From: Chlorobiaceae bacterium
Lineage (GTDB): Bacteria; Bacteroidota; Chlorobiia; Chlorobiales; Chlorobiaceae
DNA: 9,442 bases
Direction of reading: 5' to 3'
Assembly: GCA_013336025.1 (NCBI GenBank)
Contig: JAAXUM010000043.1
Span: forward strand, 1 to 9,442
Under the pieces are notes generated by a model. The model saw only the letters and a program-made list of their open reading frames with translations. It was not told the DNA's origin and did no database searches. Made by a program: the position numbers and the translations under genes. Shown piece by piece: positions 4,573-9,442 of this stretch. The first letter of the stretch is position 1. Each line of letters begins with the position of its first letter.

Positions 4573-6993
4573 TCAGTGTTCGTCCACCTTGATTCTCATG
4601 GAGAAGAAGGAGCGGTGAACAAAAACAAGTGACAGCGCAAAGAATACTGCTGCCAGAGTAAGGGCAACCTGCGGAGCAAGTTCGATGGCAAGTTCGATGG
4701 CAAGAAGACCAAACAGCGTGGTGAACTTGATTATCGGGTTCAGGGCAACCGAAGAGGTGTCCTTGAATGGATCGCCGACGGTATCACCAACAATTGAGGC
4801 ATCATGCAGCTCGGTGCCTTTTGCCTGCAACTCTGTTTCAACAACTTTCTTGGCATTGTCCCACGCTCCACCGGCATTGGCCATAAAGATAGCCTGATAG
4901 AGGCCGAAAAGAGCAATGGAGATAAGATAGCCGATAAAGAAGAAGGAATCGAGACAGGCAAACGCAAGCGTTGTGAAGAAAACCGTCAGAAAGAGATTGA
5001 TCATACCTTTCTGCGCAAACTTCGTGCAGATTTCAACAACCTTCTTGCTGTCCTCAACGGAGGCTTTTTCAACGCCTTCAAGCTTGATGTTCTTCTTGAT
5101 GAATTCAACGGCATAGTAAGCGCCAGTGGTCACCGCATTGATGGAAGCGCCGGTAAACCAGTAGATTATCGCGCCGCCCATCATCAGACCGAGCAGGAAG
5201 GGTGGCGAGAGAATGGAGAGCTTGGCAATAGCCGCTGCATCAGCAAGGCCGTTGGTCAGAATCATGATAATCGAGAAAATCATGGTTGTGGAACCGACCA
5301 CCGCAGTACCGATAAGCACCGGTTTGGCGGTTGCCTTGAAGGTATTGCCTGCGCCGTCATTGGCTTCAAGATACCTTTTGGCGTTGGTAAAGTCAGGCTG
5401 AAAGCCGAACTCGCTCTGGATATTCTGTTTGATATTGGGCAGTGTTTCGATAAGCGAAAGCTCATAGACAGACTGCGCGTTATCGGTAACAGGACCGTAG
5501 GAGTCAACGGCAATGGTAACCGGGCCCATGCTGAGAAAGCCGAAGGCAACAAGACCAAACGCAAAAACAGAAGGAGCAAGCATCAACAGGTCAAGCCCAA
5601 GCAGACTGAGGCCGTAGGCACCGCCCATCAGGACAACAATCGCAAGACCCATCCAGTAGGCACTGAAGTTACCGGCAACAAGACCTGAGAGAATGTTCAG
5701 CGCTGCACCGCCCTCTTTGGAACACTGCACAACGTTGCGGACATGTGCGCACTCGGTGGAGGTAAAGCGGTTCACCAGTTCAGGAATAAGTGCACCGGCA
5801 ATCGTTCCACAGGTAATGATCGAAGCAAGCTTCCACCACATGGTGCCGTCGCCAAGCGTGCTGATAAGATAGTAGGAAGCAACATAGGTAAGCACGATAG
5901 AGACGATGGAGGTAAGCCATACCAGCGTAATAAGCGGCTTTTCAAAGTTCATCTCGTCGGCATTGCTGTACTTCATTTTGGCAAAAGCGGCATTTGCCCA
6001 GTAGGAGAACGCACTGGCAAGAATCATGACAAGACGCATGGCAAAAATCCAGACAAGCAGCATGATCTGGATAGTCGGATCCTTGATGGCAAGCAGAATA
6101 AAGGAGATCAGGGCAACACCGGTTACACCGTAGGTCTCAAAACCGTCAGCCGTAGGTCCAACAGAGTCACCGGCATTGTCACCGGCACAGTCGGCAATAA
6201 CGCCCGGGTTACGAGCATCATCTTCCTTGATCTTGAAAACGATTTTCATGAGATCGGAACCGATGTCGGCAATCTTTGTAAAGATACCGCCGGCAATACG
6301 AAGCACCGAAGCACCAAGAGATTCACCGATTGCAAATCCGATAAAGCAGGGTCCTGCAAAATCGGCAGGGACAAAGAGAAGAATGCAGAGCATGACAAAA
6401 AGCTCGATACTGATGAGCAGCATGCCGATACTCATACCGGCCCGTAGCGGAATTTCATAGGTAGGGAAAGGTTTTCCTCCAAGACTTGCAAAAGCTGTCC
6501 TTGAGTTGGCAAAAGTGTTGATTCTCATACCGAACCAGGCCACCGTGTAACTGCCGAGAATACCGATCAGACTTGCGGCAAGAATTGAAAGCACCTTGAT
6601 TGTTTCCATCTGGCGAAGCCAGCCGAAGTAGGCAACAATAATGGCGCCGATAAGAACCCAGAGAACAAGAATGAATTTACCCTGTGTAACCAGATAGGTT
6701 TTACAGGTTTCATAGATCAGTTCACTGATCTCCCGCATGGCGCTGTGAACAGGAAGCTTGCGGATACCCATGTACTGAATGGCACCGAAAACCATACCGA
6801 ACAGACAGATCCCCAATCCCCACAACAAAAGCGTGGAACCGGGAATTCCACCAAGGAAGGCAACGGAGTGTAAGTCCGGTAACACCAAATCGGCCTCGCT
6901 TGCCATCGCTTTTGGCGCCTGCAGCAAGATACCAAGGCCTCCCAGAACCGATCCGGCTCTGGCTACCCATGTAACGTTGAAAGGTTTTTTCAT
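4573..6993 (-). CDS. hppA: Membrane-bound H+-translocating pyrophosphatase, divergent subfamily
   Basis: This 806-residue multi-pass enzyme hydrolyses pyrophosphate to pump ions across the cytoplasmic membrane. The active-site acidic motifs are all present: DIGSDL (243-248), EDDARNP (257-263), VIADCAGDNAGDSVGPTADG (265-284), DSYGPVTDNA (497-506), the C-terminal ANAGGAWDNAKK (705-716) and GDTVGDPFKDTS (736-747). Lys553 in GNTFKA (549-554) occupies the place where lysine confers potassium independence. Departures from canonical sequences (SVGPTADGFETYG for CAGMAADLFESY; TDNAQSVYE for SDNAGGIAE) match the distantly related Na+-regulated H+-PPase subfamily that I recall being described from Chlorobium limicola and Cellulomonas fimi. 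The N-terminus (1-32) resembles a cleavable signal peptide ending AMAS, followed by DLVLPDLHSVAFLGG. A tandem LAIELAIEL (764-772) near the C-terminus reflects a 12-base DNA duplication. No Shine-Dalgarno is evident at 6993. It is a single gene with its own terminator, divergent from pth. Confidence 0.95.
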   Translation of the reverse strand: MKKPFNVTWVARAGSVLGGLGILLQAPKAMASEADLVLPDLHSVAFLGGIPGSTLLLWGLGICLFGMVFGAIQYMGIRKLPVHSAMREISELIYETCKTYLVTQGKFILVLWVLIGAIIVAYFGWLRQMETIKVLSILAASLIGILGSYTVAWFGMRINTFANSRTAFASLGGKPFPTYEIPLRAGMSIGMLLISIELFVMLCILLFVPADFAGPCFIGFAIGESLGASVLRIAGGIFTKIADIGSDLMKIVFKIKEDDARNPGVIADCAGDNAGDSVGPTADGFETYGVTGVALISFILLAIKDPTIQIMLLVWIFAMRLVMILASAFSYWANAAFAKMKYSNADEMNFEKPLITLVWLTSIVSIVLTYVASYYLISTLGDGTMWWKLASIITCGTIAGALIPELVNRFTSTECAHVRNVVQCSKEGGAALNILSGLVAGNFSAYWMGLAIVVLMGGAYGLSLLGLDLLMLAPSVFAFGLVAFGFLSMGPVTIAVDSYGPVTDNAQSVYELSLIETLPNIKQNIQSEFGFQPDFTNAKRYLEANDGAGNTFKATAKPVLIGTAVVGSTTMIFSIIMILTNGLADAAAIAKLSILSPPFLLGLMMGGAIIYWFTGASINAVTTGAYYAVEFIKKNIKLEGVEKASVEDSKKVVEICTKFAQKGMINLFLTVFFTTLAFACLDSFFFIGYLISIALFGLYQAIFMANAGGAWDNAKKVVETELQAKGTELHDASIVGDTVGDPFKDTSSVALNPIIKFTTLFGLLAIELAIELAPQVALTLAAVFFALSLVFVHRSFFSMRIKVDEH
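4676..4704. repeat. 12-base tandem duplication inside hppA
   Basis: The unit TTCGATGGCAAG occurs twice in a row (4681-4692 and 4693-4704), preceded by a partial copy GCAAG (4676-4680), giving about 2.4 units. It is in frame and encodes a repeated Leu-Ala-Ile-Glu in the final membrane region of HppA, placing two glutamates (767 and 771) in a hydrophobic segment. Confidence 0.85.
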
Positions 6994-7093
6994 TGCACTT
7001 TGTTTTCACTGTTTTTTGTAACTCGAAGAACAAAAGTTGTCAGCAGAACCGTGAGAATGAACAATCCGCTGTTAACAACAGGGAACTCTAAAT

Positions 7094-7140
7094 TGCAACT
7101 TTTTTCATGAATCTCAATGCGTTTTTGTGCAACTTCATGA
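7094..7140. repeat. Direct repeat TGCAACTT(n)TCATGA
   Basis: TGCAACTTTTTTCATGA (7094-7110) and TGCAACTTCATGA (7128-7140) share both ends, with four extra T in the first copy. Their starts are 34 bases apart, close to three helical turns. They may be paired protein-binding sites in the hppA promoter region. Confidence 0.45.
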
Positions 7141-7154
7141 TTGTTTTAAACAAT
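7140..7154. repeat. 15-base palindrome ATTGTTT-T-AAACAAT
   Basis: Perfect 7-base arms flank a single central T, immediately after the second copy of the direct repeat. The symmetry suits a homodimeric regulator or a DNA-bending site upstream of pth and hppA. It is AT-rich and has no terminator character. Confidence 0.45.
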
Positions 7155-7206
7155 TTATCCCTTTCATCATCGAGTTCGCTTTCGGCAGGGAAAGCAGGCC
7201 TGCCTG

Positions 7207-7236
7207 TTACCGATTGTGGCTTTCCCCTGTTATATT
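7207..7236 (+). promoter_or_regulatory. Candidate promoter for pth
   Basis: TTACCG (7207-7212), an 18-base spacer and TATATT (7231-7236). Transcription would begin about 34 bases before the pth ATG at 7277. The -10 is fair and the -35 poor. Confidence 0.32.
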
Positions 7237-7276
7237 CACGACAGTAATAAACCCTTGTATAAAAAACCGTTTACCC

Positions 7277-7849
7277 ATGAAACTTGTTGTCGGTCTTGGA
7301 AATCCCGAACCCCGGTACACAGGAACAAGGCACAATGTTGGTTTCGATGTTCTCGATACCCTCGCAGCATCGTTCCAGACCGAGTTCAGGAAAGGAAAAG
7401 GAAACTACCTCTCGACAAAAATCTCCCATAGAAACCGATCGGTTGTCCTCATGAAACCGATGACATACATGAACCTCTCGGGTCATGCCGTTGTTGCAGC
7501 AATGAATTTTTACAAGGTAGCTGAAAGCGGACTTCTCATCGTCTGTGATGACCTGAACCTGCCGGCAGGTTCAATCAGACTGCGTGCAAAGGGCTCGGCA
7601 GGCGGTCAGAACGGATTGAAGCACATTATTGAGTGTCTTGGATCTGAAGGGTTTGCGAGGCTCAGGGTAGGGATTCGTCCTCTCGACCGGCCACTGCACT
7701 CTTTTTCGTCATTTGTGCTCGGCAAATTCACTGAAGAAGAACGCCTGATGATGGAAAAAGTAATCCCGGTCTGCAGGGAGGCTGCGCTTGATGTTGTCAT
7801 CAACGGAATTGAACATGCCATGAACAACTACAACAAGCTGATCATTTAA
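7277..7849 (+). CDS. pth: Peptidyl-tRNA hydrolase
   Basis: This 190-residue protein has the normal length for bacterial Pth. It cleaves the ester bond of peptidyl-tRNAs released by stalled ribosomes and recycles the tRNA in the cytoplasm. Visible active-site features are GLGNP (6-10, with Asn9), GTRHNVGF (16-23, catalytic His19), KPMTYMNLSG (60-69, Asn65), the DDLNLP loop (91-96, Asp91 that orients the histidine) and GSAGGQNGLKHI (106-117, Asn112). The ATG at 7277 gives the classic start MKLVVGLGNP. The frame is open upstream to 7127, but those codons are not Pth-like and span the promoter candidate. No strong Shine-Dalgarno precedes the start. The stop codon overlaps that of the convergent hydrolase gene. 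I see no truncation or missing residue. Confidence 0.96.
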   Translation: MKLVVGLGNPEPRYTGTRHNVGFDVLDTLAASFQTEFRKGKGNYLSTKISHRNRSVVLMKPMTYMNLSGHAVVAAMNFYKVAESGLLIVCDDLNLPAGSIRLRAKGSAGGQNGLKHIIECLGSEGFARLRVGIRPLDRPLHSFSSFVLGKFTEEERLMMEKVIPVCREAALDVVINGIEHAMNNYNKLII

Positions 7850-8688
7850 ACAACGACGGCGTAACCGGAAATATTTTCCATCCCGTACGCTCTATCCTGA
7901 GCAGATGACATTCGCTTGAGAAATGCAATGGCTCGCTCGTTGAACTCCTTTGGCTGATCGACATTGCACACGTGCCCGGAATTACCGATAACCTGAAGCC
8001 ATGAGTTGGTGTGCTTGGTAATGATATACTCAACCGCAGGAAGAAACATGTGATCTTCTTCACCCATGAGGTAAAGAGTGGGAATGGCGGTGTCCTTCTC
8101 TTCAAAGTATTTGAGAAGCGGCGTCAGCTCATAGGTAAGCCTGAACCATCTCATGAACTCCTTCTGTGCAACCTTTTTTGCTTCGTTGACAAACAGCAGA
8201 CGCGACTTCTTGTGACGCTCCCGCGGCATGATTATCCAGGCAAAAAAACTGTAGAGCCACATATAGGGCACAACACGCTTGAACATGTTTCCAAGAGTCA
8301 CAAGCACCTTTGCCCTGATGTTAAGGCGAATTATCGCTCCGCCCATTATCATTGAGCTGACGCGGTCAGGAACAAGTTCGCTGATGTTGCGGATAAGAAT
8401 CGTACCAAGTGAAATTCCGATAAAATGTGCCTTTTGAATTCTGAGATTATCAAGAACCTCAATAATATCAAGCGTGATATCCTCGAAATTGTAATTATGA
8501 TCTTCCTTGACTGCAATGATATTCTTTGATTTGCCATGACCTCTGAGATCGACAAGCAGTACATTGAAATGCTTGATAAACTCCTTTATCTGCAAAAACC
8601 ATATTGAGGAACTTCCCCCTGCACCATGCACAAAAACAACCCAGGGAGCTTCTGTATCGGCAAGTTCATATGTTTTATAGTGAAGCAT
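7846..8688 (-). CDS. Alpha/beta-hydrolase fold protein
   Basis: This 280-residue protein has a complete alpha/beta-hydrolase layout: HGAGGSS (21-27, oxyanion hole region), DLRGHGKS (47-54), the nucleophile elbow GISLGT (91-96, Ser93), a helical cap of roughly residues 125-195, GEEDHMF (209-215, acid Asp212) and GNSGHVCNVDQP (235-246, His239). The triad is intact, so it should be an esterase or hydrolase. The substrate cannot be told from sequence. There is no signal peptide, so it is cytoplasmic. The final 20 residues after the fold look unstructured. The start at 8688 has no clear Shine-Dalgarno. The gene follows the RNA methyltransferase on the same strand by 64 bases with a possible promoter in the gap. 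Sampled lines of its 5' half run 32-43% G+C, lower than the genes around it. Confidence 0.88.
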   Translation of the reverse strand: MLHYKTYELADTEAPWVVFVHGAGGSSSIWFLQIKEFIKHFNVLLVDLRGHGKSKNIIAVKEDHNYNFEDITLDIIEVLDNLRIQKAHFIGISLGTILIRNISELVPDRVSSMIMGGAIIRLNIRAKVLVTLGNMFKRVVPYMWLYSFFAWIIMPRERHKKSRLLFVNEAKKVAQKEFMRWFRLTYELTPLLKYFEEKDTAIPTLYLMGEEDHMFLPAVEYIITKHTNSWLQVIGNSGHVCNVDQPKEFNERAIAFLKRMSSAQDRAYGMENISGYAVVV

Positions 8689-8720
8689 TGAAGAACACTT
8701 TTTAATTGCTGTTAAACTAT

Positions 8721-8749
8721 ATTATGTATAAACAAGCCGCGCGAACAAA
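8721..8749 (-). promoter_or_regulatory. Candidate promoter for the alpha/beta-hydrolase gene
   Basis: Reading the minus strand, TTTGTT (8749-8744), a 17-base spacer and CATAAT (8726-8721), about 33 bases before the ATG at 8688. The -10 matches five of six consensus bases and the -35 is poor. The gap between genes is AT-rich. Confidence 0.35.
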
Positions 8750-8752
8750 AAG

Positions 8753-9295
8753 TTACAGGGTTGCGCGAATCACCCTTACAAACTCGAAAAGCGAAACTCC
8801 GGCAGCAACAGCGACGTTCAGTGAATGTTTTGCGCCATACTGCGGAATCTCAATCACCTCATCACACTCCCGAAGCAGCTCATCACCGATACCATCAACC
8901 TCATTACCTACAACAAGACAAAGAGGAAAATCCTTTTTCTGCATTGCCGTATAGGGGCGGCTCGGTTCTGCAATTTCAAGCGCGCAGATTTTCACTCCAC
9001 TCGCTTTCAGCGTTGCGACTGCCTCAAGGGCACTCTCACAATACTCCCAGCAAACCGTATCCTGCGCACCAAGCGCTGTTTTATCAATCTCTTTTCTTGG
9101 AGGCACTGCCGTATACCCGGTGAGAATGATCTTTTCAATCCCCGCAGCATCCGCAGTTCTGAACATTGCCCCCACATTCCACATACTTCGAATGTTATCA
9201 AGCAGAAGAATAACCGGATGCTTCGGGGCTTCAAGAGCACTCTTTGCATCAAGCCTGTTCATCTCTGTTCCGCACAACTTTCTATACTCGCTCAT
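8753..9295 (-). CDS. SpoU/TrmH-family tRNA/rRNA 2'-O-methyltransferase
   Basis: This 180-residue SPOUT-fold enzyme transfers a methyl group from S-adenosylmethionine to a ribose 2'-oxygen of RNA. The three family motifs are present in order: DNIRSMWNVGAMFRTADA (33-50, with the conserved Asn and Arg46), LVVGNEVDGI (127-136) and IPQYGAKHSLNVAVAAGVSL (150-169). The last two build the cofactor-binding trefoil knot. The protein lacks the N-terminal substrate-binding extension of RlmB-like members, so it is a short single-domain form. The target nucleotide is unknown. The ATG at 9295 is chosen because it yields MSEYRKLCGTEMNRLD. The same frame stays open to 9394, but that stretch is hisC read in another frame. 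The start overlaps the hisC stop by 14 bases, so translation is probably coupled. Confidence 0.9.
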   Translation of the reverse strand: MSEYRKLCGTEMNRLDAKSALEAPKHPVILLLDNIRSMWNVGAMFRTADAAGIEKIILTGYTAVPPRKEIDKTALGAQDTVCWEYCESALEAVATLKASGVKICALEIAEPSRPYTAMQKKDFPLCLVVGNEVDGIGDELLRECDEVIEIPQYGAKHSLNVAVAAGVSLFEFVRVIRATL

Positions 9296-9442
9296 CACAC
9301 AGCAGCCTGAGTTGCTGAAGCAGCGCATCGTTTTCATCCCTGAGCCCGATATTGAATCGAAGACAGTTCTCCATGAGATGATAGCCGGATACATCCCTGA
9401 CCAGAATGTCCCGACGACTCAGCTCATTGAACAACTCATGGG
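9282..9442 (-). CDS. hisC: Histidinol-phosphate aminotransferase, C-terminal end (cut by window edge)
   Basis: A minus-strand frame enters at the right edge and stops at 9282, giving the last 52 residues: HELFNELSRRDILVRDVSGY then HLMENCLRFNIG and a helical end (LLQQLRLLCDERV). The pattern of an aromatic and Leu-rich helix, a (V/I)RD-SGY segment and ENCLR-NIG is the C-terminal small domain of HisC-type PLP aminotransferases. The Arg in NCLRFNIG corresponds to the one that binds the substrate's acidic group. HisC converts imidazole-acetol phosphate and glutamate to histidinol phosphate in histidine synthesis. A related class-II-like enzyme such as the CobD-type decarboxylase cannot be fully excluded from so short a piece. 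It ends 14 bases inside the methyltransferase gene. Confidence 0.8.
   Translation of the reverse strand, partial: HELFNELSRRDILVRDVSGYHLMENCLRFNIGLRDENDALLQQLRLLCDERV

Larger units (their letters stand above)
6994..7276. other. hppA-pth divergent control region
   Basis: These 283 bases lie between the two divergent starts. They contain a palindrome CTGTT-N3-AACAG (7069-7081), a direct repeat TGCAACTT...TCATGA (7094-7110 and 7128-7140), a 15-base palindrome (7140-7154), a GC-rich hairpin GGCAGG/CCTGCC (7184-7204) and a weak promoter for pth. No coding potential was recognised: the frame running into pth from 7127 gives sequence unlike Pth before codon 51. No clear hppA promoter stands out. 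TTGCAA (7098-7093) and TTAACA at 17 bases spacing is only a weak candidate on the minus strand. Confidence 0.5.

Noticed and set aside
4804..5688. 294-codon plus-strand open frame, plus a 234-codon one at 5743-6447
   Set aside because: Both are antisense to hppA. They are very rich in Lys, Asn, His and Gly with no domain, typical of the complement of a membrane-protein gene.
7127..7276. Longer start for Pth
   Set aside because: Bacterial Pth begins at MKLVVGLGNP. The upstream 50 codons cover the promoter region and the 15-base palindrome.
8825..9310. 161-codon plus-strand open frame
   Set aside because: Antisense to the SpoU-family methyltransferase, which has all three motifs on the minus strand.
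9296..9394. Longer start for the SpoU methyltransferase
   Set aside because: These 33 codons overlap hisC read in its proper frame and look like an out-of-frame translation.

Overview
The window most likely comes from a green sulfur bacterium (Chlorobiaceae, Chlorobium-like). The main reason is the membrane pyrophosphatase, which has the divergent, lysine-containing form that I recall being characterised from Chlorobium limicola. The mixed AT/GC composition, the generally weak Shine-Dalgarno sequences and the hisC / SpoU methyltransferase / pth gene set fit but are not diagnostic. The genus assignment is inference. No rRNA, tRNA, CRISPR array, insertion sequence or integrase was seen. This reads as an ordinary chromosomal core/accessory stretch.

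Left block (1-2617, all minus strand): a two-gene unit encodes a DUF389 multi-pass membrane protein and a bacterial PH-domain (bPH2/DUF304) membrane protein whose start overlaps the end of the DUF389 gene by 8 bases. It is followed by the N-terminal 226 codons of recC (RecBCD exonuclease gamma subunit), which runs off the left edge. The recC part is visibly more GC-rich than its neighbours.

Middle block (2618-4357): a 329-base divergent intergenic region carries inverted repeats and a good sigma70-like promoter for a 59-residue winged-helix protein. A bidirectional terminator separates that gene from a convergent gene for a small secreted protein. A 384-base region without a convincing gene follows, and then a HigA-family antitoxin-like gene with no recognisable higB toxin beside it.

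Right block (4358-9442): hppA, an H+-pumping pyrophosphatase of 806 residues, is on the minus strand with a strong intrinsic terminator. It is divergent from pth (peptidyl-tRNA hydrolase, plus strand) across a 283-base regulatory region rich in short repeats. pth converges with an alpha/beta hydrolase gene so tightly that the two stop codons overlap. Upstream of the hydrolase lie a SpoU/TrmH-family RNA methyltransferase and the last 52 codons of hisC, overlapping by 14 bases.

The genes do not form one pathway. Functional links that can be argued are translational coupling of DUF389 with PH and of hisC with the methyltransferase, and reuse of the pyrophosphate released by biosynthesis by the HppA pump. 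I see no complete undescribed system. The most worthwhile items are the divergent HppA with an in-frame 12-base tandem duplication in its last membrane segments, the DUF389-PH pair, the tiny winged-helix gene, the solitary antitoxin and the repeats in the control regions.
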